A DNA stretch of 64,000 bases from Cryptomeria japonica (GCF_030272615.1 NC_081415.1:186113494-186177493); one strand, 5' to 3'; counted from the stretch's first letter, positions 20,677 to 31,839 are shown. A program made the numbers and translations. Notes: generated by a model not told the origin, from the sequence alone.

Positions 20677-22077
20677 CTTTGCATGTGACATTGTTAAAAT
20701 GGATTCATCTAGAAATTCTGAACTTAGAGGAACAACATCTATCATGGGGGAATTTGCTAATTGATCTGCGATGGCTTGTCCTTTTATTGCTTTTCTATCC
20801 ACATATTCGATGTCGAATTCACTCAAGATCATTACCCATTTGGCTAGTCGCCCAGTAAGTGTTGCTTTATTGAGAAGGTATTTCAATGGGTCTATCCTTG
20901 CAACCAACTTAGTCTTATGAGTGAGCATCTAATGTTGTAATTTCTGTGAAGCAAAGACCACGGTGAGACATGCATGCTCAATTGGTGTGTAGTTTAGCTC
21001 ATATCCCACCAATGTGCGACTGATATAGTACACTACTTTTTCCTTGCCCTCCGCAATTTGTTGTGCTAAGAGTGCCCCCAGTGCTGTTGAAGTAGCTGAT
21101 ATGTATAGTAACAGAGGCTAATCTGGAACTGGTGGCATTAGAACTGGCGGATTTAGAAGATAATCTTTGAGCGTCTGGAAAGCCTGTTGACAGTTATCAT
21201 CCCAGTTGAATTTGATGTTTTTATGTAGCAGGTGCTGAAAAGGATTACACTTATCTGCAAGTTGTGCTATGAATCTTCGTATGGACTGGAGTCTACCTTG
21301 TAAAGATCAAAGTTGACTAATATTTCTTGGTGGTTGCATCTCCAAGATAGCTTTGACTTTTGTTGGATCAGCTTCAATTCCTCTTTTGGATACAATGAAT
21401 CCTAGAAGCTTCCCGGAGGTTACTCCAAAGACACATTTCTTGGGGTTTAATCTTACTTTGTATTTTTCCAACCGATCAAAGACGACTGAAAGTATGTCCA
21501 AATGTGTATTTCTATCTATTGATTTGCCCAAGAGGTTGTCAACATAATCTTCCACGGTTACATGCATGAGATCATGAAAGATAGTAGTCATGGCTCTTTG
21601 ATATGTAGCACCTGCATTTTTTAGCCCGAAGGGCATGACATTCCAGCAAAAAGTTCTCCAAGGACAAGTGAATGATGTTTTGTGTTGATCCTCAGGCACA
21701 ATCCTTATTTGATTATAACCAGAGAATCCATCCATTAATGATAACATTTCATGACTTGTTGTGAGATCAACAATCAAGTCAATATTTGGTAATGGGAAGT
21801 CATCCTTTGGACAAGCTTTGTTGATGTCTCTGAAATCTGTACATATTCTGATGTTGCGATCTGGTTTACTGACAGGTACTAATTTAGAGATCCATTCAGG
21901 ATAATCAATTGGACGTATGAATCCGACATCCAATAATTTATCAAGTTCTACTTTGACTAGTAATGCCACTTGTGGATGCATTTTTCTTAATTTCTGTTTC
22001 ACTGGTTTTGCCCCCGGTTTAACTATCAAATGATGCATTACCAAATCCGGATCTAATCTAGGCATATCAACGTATGA
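20677..22077 (-). pseudogene. Reverse transcriptase and first RNase H of Tat-like pol
   Basis: Copies element RNA into DNA. From 22,065 the RT blocks run KLVPVSKPDRNIRICTDFRD, KDDFPLPNID, MLSLMDGFSGYNQI (first catalytic Asp kept), WNVMPFGLKNAGATYQRAMT and VEDYVDNLLGKS. The last should be YVDD: the final catalytic Asp is Asn, with codon AAC at 21,537-21,535. The change is GAC to AAC, a C to T on the plus strand in a CpG. RT-linked RNase H follows (FNWDDNCQQAFQTLKDYL, LLLYISATSTALGALLAQ). Stops at 22,078 (TAG for Trp in FAWSY), 21,307 (TGA for Arg), about 21,120 (TAG for Gln) and about 20,930 (TAG) break the frame. The enzyme is inactive on two counts: stops and the lost Asp. Confidence 0.92.
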
Positions 22078-23911
22078 CTAGGCAAAGTTGATTTGTTGTT
22101 CTTTGAAGAAACTTATGAATTTTGACCTTTCTGACTCTGTCAACAATTGAGCCAGGAATATGTTGTGTGGAACCTCTTCTGTACCAATGTTTGTTTTGAT
22201 AGTCTCCTCTACCAACATGGATGACTTTTCCTCATATGATGCTGGGAGAATGTCGAGCCTTCCATCTTCGGGTGCCTTAGAGAGGTTTTCGCCCTCAGAT
22301 ATGTCCTTTCTTTTTACTTTTTGGGGGTCAGATAGCGCCACAGTGTCGTTTTCACCATAAGACCCTTGATTTGTTCTTATTTTCACATTTTTGCGACTGG
22401 AAGGTCTGACACCCTCACCAAAATATGCCACGCTATTGAGTTCTATAGTGTATCCCGCTTTATGGTCCCTAGGAGGAAGATCATCTCGTATGCCCTGATA
22501 GTTAATAAAAGCTTCATCATTTTGGAATGCGTCAAACTGTGCAGGTCCTTCATGATCCCAGTCAATGAGTTGGTGGTGAACAAGGGGAAGGCCTTCAATG
22601 TCTTCGAAGTTAGCGGGGCTAAGAGTGAAGATGCAGTTATATTTGGGTATGTCAAGGTAATTATCAAGGTCATCGATGGCACTCTCCTCATCAGTCTCGA
22701 TCGCGAGCAAATCCAAATTATCATCACTAGTAGCGCATTCTGGGACAGGTGTTCTCATCCTATGTGATTTCAACCTAAGACCTTGAGACAAGGACTGTGT
22801 GGAATCCTCATGGGTTGTTTCTTGACCAACTTTGAATCTTTTATAAAATTCCTCTTCTTCTATGGGTTCATCTGGCTCTCTAAATGTCTCAGTGAGCTCG
22901 TAGTCATTGGAGGATTTATTTGAGCCCCATTCCCATTCATTGGAGTCTATGGAATAGCGATCCTCTTGTTGAATTTTGGCAGCTTTGATTTGTAAAGCTT
23001 CTTCTATCCTTTGGGTGTGGACCTTGGAAGTTAAGAAACCAAGTCCTTTCGAGTGTTCCTTTTTGAAAGTCAATTTAGGTTGTAAAGGTTCAATGATGCC
23101 TTCCTTTCGTAACCCAAGAGGGATTTTTCCATCATACCCAAATTTTTGTAGAATTTTGAAGCCTTTGCCATATTTCTCACATGGTAGACTGATGTGATCT
23201 TGTGTGTCATCTTCAATGTCTTTGTAAAGCATTTTGTATAAATCTTCCTCTTCCAATTCACCCCATCTTTGAAAGGTAGTAGGGTCCCATTTGAGTATCA
23301 TGATGGATACTTGCTTGTTAGGATGGGGTCTTCCATATTCTTTTGGGGAACTCATGACTTTTCGTAGGTACATGGTCTGATTTAAAGTGTATTCCCCCAT
23401 GCCTTTGTCTTGAAACTTGCCTTTAAGCTCACCTTGTTTTGATGTCGAAGGTTTTAATGACTCGGGATCAATGTATGCCAAGGAAGGAACAACTTCACGA
23501 TTACTGGGAATGATGGTCTCAGTCTTTGATGTCAGGTTATTGCAGTATATGAACGGATTAGGATCACCATTAATGGTTACCTCCACTCCATTGTGAGGAA
23601 ACATAATGCATTGGTGATATGTAGATGGGACTGCTCTGATTTCATGAATCCAAGGACATCCTAGCAATATGTTATAAGTGAGATCTAGATCTAAGACTTG
23701 ACAAACCACATCCTTTGTAACTGGCCCAACTCTTAGAGGCAAGGTGACTGTGCCCTTGGACGAACGTTCTTCATCATCATATGCCTTGATGGTGATTTGA
23801 TTTGTAGAATTCATAGCTTTATCAGAATATCCCAATTGTTTAATTGTGCTCAATGTACAAATGTTTAGACCATCTCCTCCATCTATCAAGACTCATTTTA
23901 TTCTATGTTTG
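22078..23911 (-). pseudogene. Aspartic protease plus G-patch region of Tat-like pol
   Basis: About 610 codons, uninterrupted except for TGA at 23,890-23,892 just before the active site (KHRIK*VLIDGG; Arg CGA expected). The retropepsin core reads VLIDGGDGLNICTLSTIKQLG, and TYNILLGCPWIHE follows. The usual D-S/T-G triad is D-G-G here. Residues about 241-285 (23,169-23,035) form a G-patch: KILQKFGYDGKIPLGL, then EGIIEPL and GLGF. G-patch motifs of this kind have been noted in Tat-like polyproteins and in retroviral proteases. A long acidic linker (IEEEEF, DEESAIDDLD) leads to RT. The protease would cut the polyprotein; the G-patch role in plants is unknown. Confidence 0.85.
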
Positions 23912-26439
23912 TGTATGAAGGCTTCAATATGTAGCGGTGCATTATGTGGCTGACTTACGGAGGCGTCATCAGCTTCTGTGAATGTAAGTGAATGTGGAAT
24001 GGAAAGGTATCCCACCATGGCTTGAAACTGGTCCACGTTCAGATTAGTAGGAATGGCAGTGTCTCTCAATATTTTGTCAAGAATGGCTTTATGAGCGGGG
24101 GATATGCATAATAGCTCAAGGATGGAGATGAGGGCGAGTGTCTTCCCTAACTGTTCTACAAGGTCATACCCAAGTTTGGTTGATGAGGAAGCGGTGTTCT
24201 TGGCTAGAGCACCTTGCAAAGTGAATTTACCTTGGCAGGTTGTAACATGACATTTAGAGGTAGGTTAGGAAGAAGATCCAACACCTTTTAAGACAATCTT
24301 GGGTCTTTGGGTAGAATTCTCAGGGTTTTTTTCCTTGATGATAATGGTAGAGACGTAATTGTCCATCAAGATGTGATTGATGGTTGAATCATAGTTATAA
24401 GATGCTCTGGTACAGTTGGTTTGGTCATCTGTGACTTTAGCTTTTCCTTTGTCATGTTTTGGGAATGGTTCCTTAAACATCTCATGTTCTTGATTAGATG
24501 AGTGCCCTTCAATCTCAATGTCACCCCTATCAATGAGATCTTGTATGATGTTCTTCAGTTGATGGCAATTTCCTATCTTATGACCCTTGCTCTTATGAAA
24601 TTCACAATATTCATCATCATTCCACCAATTTGGTTTAACCTTTGGTTCATATGGAGGAAAATCTGGAACTGTGATTACTTTGTTTGCCACTAGCTTTTTG
24701 AAAACTGACTCAAGTGTTTCTCCCAATGGAGTGTACTTCCTTCGTGATTTATAAGTTGTTTGAGTATTCACCTGATTTGATCCAAAAAAAATGAATTTGG
24801 GTCACACTGTATTGGCATCAACAACACCATCATTGACTGTGTTCTTGTTTTTATTCCAAAATCTTGGCTTGTCTTTTCCTTTAAAGTCATCTTTGTTTTC
24901 CTTGAATATCTTAATGACTCCTTATTCAATTAGGACCTTTTTTGTCGCTAAGCCTTTTTCAATGACATCCTTAAAGGTGGACAAGCAAGCTTTTATTAAG
25001 TCATAACCAATGTCTTTGTTAACATTTTGGGTGAACATCTCTACCATTTGTTTTTGTGGAATTTCACAAGAGCATCTGTTGGCTAGATTCCTCCATCTTT
25101 GTAAAAATGATGAAAAAGATTCTCCATCCCTTTGCTTGGTGTTGTACAAAGTAGTGACTGATATGTCCATCTCTATGTTGTAGGAGAAATGTTGAATAAA
25201 TGCCTCTGCTAAGTCACCCCATGACTTAATTCCAGGTGGAAGTTGGGAGAACCATTCCATAGCTTGATCGCCTAAGCTCTGTGGGAATAATCTCATCAAA
25301 TATGTCTCTTTTGCTGCTACCTCAATGCAAGCTATGAAAAACTATCTTATATATGCCTTAGGATCCCCTTTTCCTCTATACTTGTCAAACTTAGGTGTCA
25401 CAAAGTGTGTAGGAAATGGAGGCATTGGAATGCTTTTGTCAAATGGATAGGGACATATGTCTCTCATTGTGTATGTTGGCTTCAGTGTATTTATGTCCTG
25501 TATTTTCTTTTGTAAGTCCCTAATTTGTTGCTCCAAATTGTTCTTCAATGGAGACCGACTTCTTGGACCATATCCCATGCTTGAGGCACCAATTGGAGGA
25601 GAAGAATGTTGCATATATGGATGATATTGATCATACACATGTTCATATGGAGGAGGTCTATAGTGATGCTGCATATATGGACCACTTGGTATAGATTCAT
25701 GTTGAGGAACGAAATATCTATTTTGTCCATGTATACCATACTCTATAGGCATGTCATGTTCTAATGTGTTGCCCCCAAATTTGACATGGGGTTTCCTTGT
25801 GTCCAAATTTTGAGCATGCCTTTGAATATCCAATTGCTTTGGTGGTTGATCCTTAGCATTGGTATGTGATTGAGCATATTTCTTTGCATAAGACTTCCAT
25901 AATGGTCTGTGAAGGTGAGTATCATATGCTTGACCATGTGTATGTGGGACCTCTGGTTTTTGAAACAAAGATGATGGTGATTCAGGTACCATATGTGGTC
26001 TTCTATTGCCTCCACTATTAGGCCTCCTTTGATCCATGTTGGAGTGAGGTTGTTGCAAAGGTCGATTTTCCATTATTTGAGACATGTCAAAATCATGAGG
26101 TATCTTGGCTCCACTTTATGCCATCATTTGTAAGAAGTATTGTCTATCCCTCCTCATTATTTCCTCAACCAATCGATTGAAATGGGGATCCATAATGGAT
26201 TCTTCCACATCTGCTGAATGTACTGAAAAGTTGTCCATATCATCATTGTGTGTATCATTGTTGTTTGTAGTGTCCATGTTCTCAACATTTGGAATGTTTC
26301 TATCGGCATCCATGTCAGGTAATGTAGTATGATCAGAATTGAAAAAGATATCATTGTCATACTCAAAAGAACTCATGTTTGCAGACTCTTGAGCCTCTTT
26401 AGTTTCTCTCCTAGATTTTTGAAGATGGGTTTCAACCAT
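23912..26439 (-). pseudogene. Gag polyprotein of Tat-like element
   Basis: The structural protein of the particle. It starts at the ATG at 26,439 (MVETHLQKSRRETKEAQE), in frame with everything down to integrase. An acidic/Asn-rich N-terminus is followed by a Pro/His/Tyr-rich stretch (25,500-26,050). The retrotransposon Gag core comes next: LMRLFPQSLGDQAMEWFSQL, PPGIKSWGDLAEAFIQHFSY and DGESFSSFLQRWRNLANR. A zinc-finger-like block, YCEFHKSKGHKIGNCHQL, has spacing C-x2-H-x4-H-x4-C at about 24,610-24,560 and is typical of Tat/Athila Gag rather than the CCHC knuckle. Stops lie at 26,116 (TAA), 25,342 (TAG), 24,922 (TAA), about 24,799 (TGA) and 24,265 (TAA). 24,264-23,912 continues in frame as a linker to the protease. 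Confidence 0.88.
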
Positions 26440-26936
26440 GAACTAGGTATTGACCGAGATGTGTGAGACTAGATGAAAATGGAAAAAGTATGGAAGACCA
26501 AGGGTTGGATGGAATGTAAATGAATCTGAGGTTTACTTGCAATGTCCAAAGTGTAAGACCAAGTATGTATGTAGTAGAGTAGGTGTGACTTCCAAAGAGA
26601 GGATAGTTTCTCTTGATGAGGTAAGATGACCTTGACTCTAAGTAAGACCAAATGAGACCCAAAGGTGATAGACCTTGATGAGGGACCACTTAGCAAAATG
26701 TTGTTGTATGTAGTGTGTTGACAAAGTATGATGAGGACAAGCAAGTGACCTTTTGACTCAAGTTTAGACAAATGTAAATTTAATGCAAGATGTAAAGCAA
26801 TGATGGACTTTGTGAGACCCAAAGACAAGTTGAATGCTAGATGTAAACCTGGAGAAATGACCTAGGAAGCTCAAGAATGCCGAAACTGACTGTGTTTGTT
26901 TGCTGGATTGTAAAAGTTTTTTTTTTTCAATTCTGA

Positions 26937-27125
26937 ACACAGACACACCTGTATACTGCACAGACGTGATTCCTGACACATACATGGTTCTATTTAACAT
27001 AGACGCGCTTCTGAGATTTTTGTAAAGTGCACTGTTGATTCTGGAAACACAGACACATTTTTGCCCTTCGCAGACGCAGCTATACAACACAGATGCTATT
27101 ATGTCCAACACAGACGCGCTTCTGC
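26937..27125 (-). repeat. GCGTCTGTG motif array, gag-proximal
   Basis: About nine loose copies on the minus strand (GCGCGTCTGTG, GCATCTGTG, GCGTCTGCG, GTGTCTGTG, GCGCGTCTATG, CACGTCTGTG). The same core is in the PBS-proximal array and the PMD intron. Confidence 0.8.
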
Positions 27126-27399
27126 AAAATTTGTGCAATTTTTTCCAATCTGTTAAGTCATTTTTGTTGTGACCAAATCTGACTGTTTGACTATTTTTCG
27201 TGACAAGAGGACACAGTGTTGATGAGGACTCAATGTTTGCAAGTGTTTAGACTCAAAATGACTCCAATAAAAAGTGTGTTGTTTGATGTAAAAAAAAATG
27301 TTTTGCATACACTTGAAGACACAAAAGACACAATGTTTTGCTGTTTGGTCTTGAATGTTTTGAATGTTTAAAATAAGTCAAGCACAATTCTTATGGCTA

Positions 27400-27990
27400 G
27401 CCAAGACAATAGTTGTTGATCCCACATGGGATTTTACCCCCGAGGCTACGCTATTCAGAGCGGATACTTAGATGCTTGACCTCACTGGCTCCACCCTCGG
27501 CACTCACTTCTCGGGTCAGCCAAGCATTAGTCCCCACAAAAACCCCCCGTGGTGAACTTTGTATCTCTACTAAGAACCGTATGTGTGTGGGCCGCTACCA
27601 GAGGTCCGACCTCCTGCCCCAACAACTAGAAGGATTTGGGCTTCTAAAACAAAAAGGTGCTAGTAAGGGCATCCGCTCGTGTGGCCATACATGCAGCACT
27701 TTCAGCTCTGTAAATACAGAAGGCTCCCAGCCGTTAGGGGTTACACCCTACAACTGATCAAATAAATTTGATCAAACGGGTTTATGGGGAGACATAGTGT
27801 CCATATGAACTAATCAGCACACATTATCCATAGTTTTCACCATGAATACAGTTGTTTATAGTGGTTCGGAAGAGGTGGGTTTTCCTCGCTACCACTTGGG
27901 TCATTCTCTTCTCACTAGTAGTCCTAATGACCACACGGGAAGACAGGCCCTCTAAAGATTAAACAAAAAGAGCCTATTGCTCAAGACACA
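27400..27990. other. GC-richer block in gag leader, identity unknown
   Basis: A block of about 590 bp, much richer in C and G than its surroundings. It is full of short inverted complements (for example CCCACATGGG at about 27,421). It has no coding similarity on either strand. A plus-strand frame of 114 codons (27,413-27,757) has no family features. It may be a folded leader or a captured fragment. Confidence 0.35.
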
Positions 27991-28342
27991 AAAGACAATG
28001 ATTCAATTTTAGTGCACCAATTGAAGTGTTTTCTAGTCTATTAAAACAAGGCACACAATAAAAATCCAAAAACCCTTGCCAAGGACCTGCAATAAAGAGT
28101 TGTTAGTAGTTTGGATTGTTTCAAATAATCACCCCTTCCTGCAAGCACACAAGTTAGGTAAATTTTAAATCCAAAAGACTTTGTGAAAATAGGGGCCTTC
28201 AACCAAACAATTTTGCTTTCAAGACAAGCTGCACCAATTTCGTTAGCTAGATCTAAAAATGTTAGCTCCAAATAAACCAGATATGAAACCCTAAATACAA
28301 AATCCAAAACTGAATCAATAAAGCCAAAATTTGAAACCGGTG

Positions 28343-28607
28343 AACATAGACGCGATTACCCTCGAAATAGACGCGACTTCGTGATGCAGACGTGGTTCTG
28401 TGAGACACAGATGCAGCTCCAGAACGTAGACACGACTTCTGGACACAGACGCGGCTAAAAACACCACAGACGCGACTAAGGAACGCAAACGTGATTTCCA
28501 GAATCTGCAAAAATAAAATATTGCTGATAACACAAACGCGATTCTAGATGTCACAGACACGCCAGAAAATCAAAAACGCAATCTAAAAGTATGCAGACGC
28601 GAAAATA
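28343..28607 (-). repeat. GCGTCTGTG motif array, PBS-proximal
   Basis: About a dozen copies on the minus strand (CGCGTCTGTG, CGCGTCTATG, CGTGTCTACG, CACGTCTGC, GCATCTGTG) at about 18-22 bp spacing. Orientation is sense for gag-pol. Confidence 0.82.
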
Positions 28608-28690
28608 TCAAAATGTTGCTGAAAATGTTAGATCTGCAACTTCAAAACACAAAATCTACAACAAGGATGTTAAATGCAAAAGGGACAAGA

Positions 28691-28708
28691 GTCCCACTGG
28701 GCGTGCCA
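28691..28708 (-). promoter_or_regulatory. Primer-binding site of Tat-like element
   Basis: Minus-strand TGGCACGCCCAGTGGGAC, three bases inside the 5' LTR end (CCATATACA, TTT, TGGCAC). The TGG start and position are those of a tRNA-primed PBS. The tRNA cannot be named without a search. Confidence 0.8.
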
Positions 28709-28711
28709 AAA

Positions 28712-29476
28712 TGTATATGGTGAAAATGGATAACAATAATAACGATATTGAAAGGCTAAATGAATTCAACCACAAAACCCTAGCCTAACAACAACAAAGA
28801 TCCACCATAACATATGAAGATTACCTAAGACAATGCAAATCAAACGAAATCACAAAGATTATACCATCACATGTCCAATAGGGTTTTGATCTCCATTCTT
28901 CCTATCTCCATTGATCTTGCTTGATATATTTGCTCTTAGATTTTATGTGCACAAGAGCTCAACAAAGAACAGAATGTGGTTGCAAGTAGGATCGTAATGT
29001 AGTCAAGTGCATAAAAGATGATTAGGGTTTGATAATGAAGGAAGCATCTCCTTATATAGAAGACACAATAAGAAATGGAGGGATAAGATTGAGAGGTGTA
29101 AAAGGAGGTCGGCTATGATTAGAGGGTAGGTAAAAGAAATAATAAAATAATGAAAGGGATAAGTAGTGTATGAATTAAGAGATGAATGACATGTGTCATG
29201 GGTAGAAAAGGTCAATGAATTAATTAAATAAATAAAGATTTATTTAATTAATAGAAGAAGTGGGATAATTAAATAAATAAGATATTTATTTAATTTTCGA
29301 AAAAGGATAATTTAAATAAATAAATGTATTTATTTAAATGAGAAATAAGGCTAGAAGAGGATAAATGAATTAATTAAATAAATAAAGATTTATTTAATTA
29401 ATAGAAGAATTAAGCTTACATAATTAAATAAATAAAATATTTATTTAATTAGATTGGACAATTTTAGGTGTCTACA
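28712..29476 (-). repeat. 5' LTR of Tat-like element
   Basis: 765 bp, the upstream LTR for the minus-strand transcript. It starts TGTAGACACC at 29,476 and ends CCATATACA at 28,712. The U3 palindromes and the TATA box are present. Confidence 0.95.
29051..29060 (-). promoter_or_regulatory. TATA box in 5' LTR
   Basis: Minus-strand TCTATATAAG, downstream of the U3 palindromes and about 340 bp from the LTR end. It is the likely core promoter of gag-pol; the other LTR has TCTATATAAAG at the same place. Confidence 0.65.
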
Positions 29477-29481
29477 GTTGT
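29477..29481. repeat. Target-site duplication GTTGT, right copy
   Basis: Matches 13,307-13,311 exactly and follows the LTR end GTCTACA. Confidence 0.9.
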
Positions 29482-30688
29482 CATTGTTGGAAACATCATC
29501 TCCTTAGTCTTCCCAATCCTTAGGGACTAAGCAAACCGAGCAGTGAGTAAACTGGCAGACAATAAGTATATCGACAAGTAGTAGACCGACAAGCAGTAAG
29601 GTGATCGGGTAGCGGTGAGTAGATTGGTAAGGAAGACGTCCACTGGTTAAGAAAAGACTAAACTAGTACACAGGAAGAAATCAGCTAGACAAGGTTGTGA
29701 TTGGTTCACCATAGAAGCTAGTAATCGACAAAATTGTAATGTTTAGTTACAACCAGTTAAATTGGAAGTCTTCTCTCAGTCAACCAATAGACATATCGGC
29801 ATGTTCAACAATATTGAGAAAGATTCCTGCATGATTTTAGAAGCGCAATTTAAGACTTGACAACGGAATTTTGAAAGGTATGTTTTGGAGGGAAAAGTTG
29901 ACGAAAGACTTAAGGGTCTATAAATGCATATATCTCATTCTTGAGATGGTTGTTGTAAAAGTGAATAAATTTAATGTGAAAAAGGACACAGGGGGAGTTT
30001 CAGAGCGTGCAGAGTCGAGTGACAGAAGACCGGTAGAGTAGGGTTTCACAGAGTAGTGACTTGGGTGACAGAGGACCAGCAGTGCAGGATTCAAGTACCA
30101 GCAAACTGGTAGAAGGAAAAGTTGTGAAGGATAGGCACAATCGATGCCGACCAAGACTAATACCTAATTGTGATATGATCAGGCTAATGTGTAGCTTCTT
30201 GTATCTGATCATTCATCTGTTGTTTTGAAATAACTGCAACATAAATCCCTTAACTGGGTGGACTTTAATAGGTCCCATTGTATAAATCCCTTAACCGGGT
30301 AACATCTTTATTGATGTTCTAAGTCCTTTAACTAGGCTACCTTTAACAGGGTAAAGGTACTAACCGGCCTTGATCAAAATCCCTTAACCGGGTGGCACCT
30401 AACCAATGTCTTTGTAATCTCCTAACAGTGATGGCTCTTCACCGGGCGTACTCCAGAAGAGTACAAATTTTGTGAGTTTCTACTCACACTGTGGTTTTCT
30501 CCCTATTGGGTTTCCATGAGATAAATCTGTGTCTTTGTGTATCTTTTCATGTATGCTTATTTTTTTGTAGTAAATGTGTACATTGGTGAATGGTTAATTA
30601 GTTCATACTTAAAGTAAAAGTATCAATTAGTAAAAACCAGTAATTTACTGATTCACCCCTCCCCTCTCAGTACTAGTTGGGACTAACA
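29482..30688 (+). repeat. 3' LTR of outer element, remaining 1.2 kb
   Basis: Continues the LTR begun at 13,263, giving about 1,256 bp in all. It has a TATA box (TATAAATG, 29,919-29,926) and four loose copies of CCCTTAACCGGGT (about 30,246-30,395). It also has the plant-LTR phrase GTGGTTTTCTCCC...GGGTTTCC near 30,490-30,515. It ends TTCACCCCTCCCCTCTCAGT...GGGACTAACA. Confidence 0.7.
29919..29926 (+). promoter_or_regulatory. TATA box of outer element LTR
   Basis: TATAAATG within the 3' LTR, in the sense direction of the outer element. Confidence 0.5.
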
Positions 30689-30850
30689 TCATCTTAGACC
30701 CACACGTGCATCCTTAAATAGAGTATCACTAGGTTATTTTAGAGTGCCTCTATGAAAAATTCAGTGTCATCTAAGGGGTACCTAATAGGTGGTCACTAGC
30801 CTTTCAGTTTGGTTCACTTTTTCCGTTCTCAAGTTTTTTGAACTTGAGGT

Positions 30851-31839
30851 GAACTAATCTTGCATTTCTTCCTTTCCCCTCCTTTTGACCTATCGATGTG
30901 AGGCTTATCTATGATCTTTATGACCTAGACAACTACTATGGTTCTTATAAGGATAACTTCTAGAAAGAGCATCCATTTGAATCATTATATTATGACTTAG
31001 CTAGAGCTAATGTTCATAGATACACCAAACCCAAATGTTCTTTTTGCTTCACAACCCCTTAAAGGCATCATGATTAGGAGCTCTTCTACATATAATTCAT
31101 AAACCAACAATCTTATGAATAGTCCTCCATATTCTCCACTTATTATTGATGAATTTTATCTTGAGATTTCATTCGACTGATTTCATTCTCTAGGGAAAAA
31201 CTTGGAGGATTTTGAAGGTTTCCTTGAATTAGAAAACATCCTTCCTTAGGTCAATTCTATTATTCATAATTTGAGAGATATGTTAATCTCAAATAAGAAG
31301 GGCCTAGAAGTGTTAAGGGATATCTATATGATAATTCAAAATCTTGTACCACGTGTTGATACCATTGTTCAAGATGATCAATCCAGCACCACTTGCCCAT
31401 AGATTGGTGTCAATATTCCTCAACCAATGATCCATTCAATGAACACTAGACCTACTATTGATCTATTTTTTGGTGGATACACAATACCTAAAATTGATGT
31501 TTGAAGTTTGACCTTTGGGTATACTAGAGTATGAATGACTTCTACTACTTTTAGACCTACCATCAATGGTAGTGGTGGCAATGCTCATAGTTTTGATGAT
31601 GGTGGTGGAGGTGGTATTACTCCCTCTCCATCTCCACCTTTCACTCTGCCTTTGCCTCCTCCACCAAGTAATCCAGTACTTAACACCTTATTTTAAAATT
31701 TGAGATAGTTACAACAACAACTCATCAAGTTGGCATCTTCTTCTAATCAATCATTTATTCTAGCTTACTATCGTCATAGTTCTCTTGACATATCTTAAAT
31801 ATGATCACTCCACAAGGAGTTGAATCTTTGAAGTTTGAT
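30851..31839. other. Leader and N-terminal gag area of old gypsy, no clear gene
   Basis: AT-rich and full of stops in all frames. A Gly/Pro-rich patch near 31,560-31,660 (GGTGGTGGAGGTGG, then CTCCATCTCCACC) hints at a decayed coding region. Confidence 0.35.

Larger units (their letters stand above)
26440..28690 (-). promoter_or_regulatory. Long gag-pol leader of Tat-like element
   Basis: About 2.25 kb of untranslated leader between PBS and gag ATG. It holds two motif arrays (28,343-28,607 and 26,937-27,125) and a GC-richer, structured-looking block (27,400-27,990). Open frames inside it match no family. Large leaders, sometimes with an intron, are known in giant Tat-type elements. Splicing is not provable here. 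Confidence 0.6.
13312..29476 (-). mobile_element. Complete Tat-like Ty3/gypsy retrotransposon with antisense PMD gene
   Basis: A 16,165-bp element on the minus strand. It has 765-bp direct LTRs (8 differences, about 99% identity), ends TG...CA, the 5-bp duplication GTTGT, a PBS at 28,691-28,708 and a PPT at 14,077-14,090. The domain order on the minus strand is gag, protease, G-patch, RT, RNase H, second RNase H, integrase. The second RNase H and the opposite-strand ORF between pol and the 3' LTR are features of the Tat lineage. Many frames carry stops and the RT catalytic motif is changed, so this copy cannot move by itself. It sits inside the 3' LTR of the outer element and is the youngest datable insertion here. 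Confidence 0.93.
9036..30688 (+). mobile_element. Outer copia-like LTR element, pol deleted, split by Tat-like insertion
   Basis: A plus-strand LTR element. It has a Gag knuckle remnant, a long extra ORF, a polypurine tract (AAAGGGGGAG, 13,251-13,260) and a 3' LTR. The LTR starts TGTTGG at 13,263 and ends CTAACA at 30,688. Its two pieces (13,263-13,311 and 29,482-30,688) are separated by the 16.2-kb Tat-like element. Pol and the 5' LTR are not found. The assignment to Ty1/copia rests only on the zinc-knuckle style and the LTR flavour, so it is tentative. Confidence 0.6.

Noticed and set aside
27413-27757. 114-codon frame in the gag leader as a gene
   Set aside because: No domain, and it lies antisense in a structured leader; it is open by chance in GC-rich DNA.
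27400-27990. tRNA or rRNA-derived gene in the GC-rich block
   Set aside because: I could not fold a cloverleaf or see A/B-box promoters at proper spacing.
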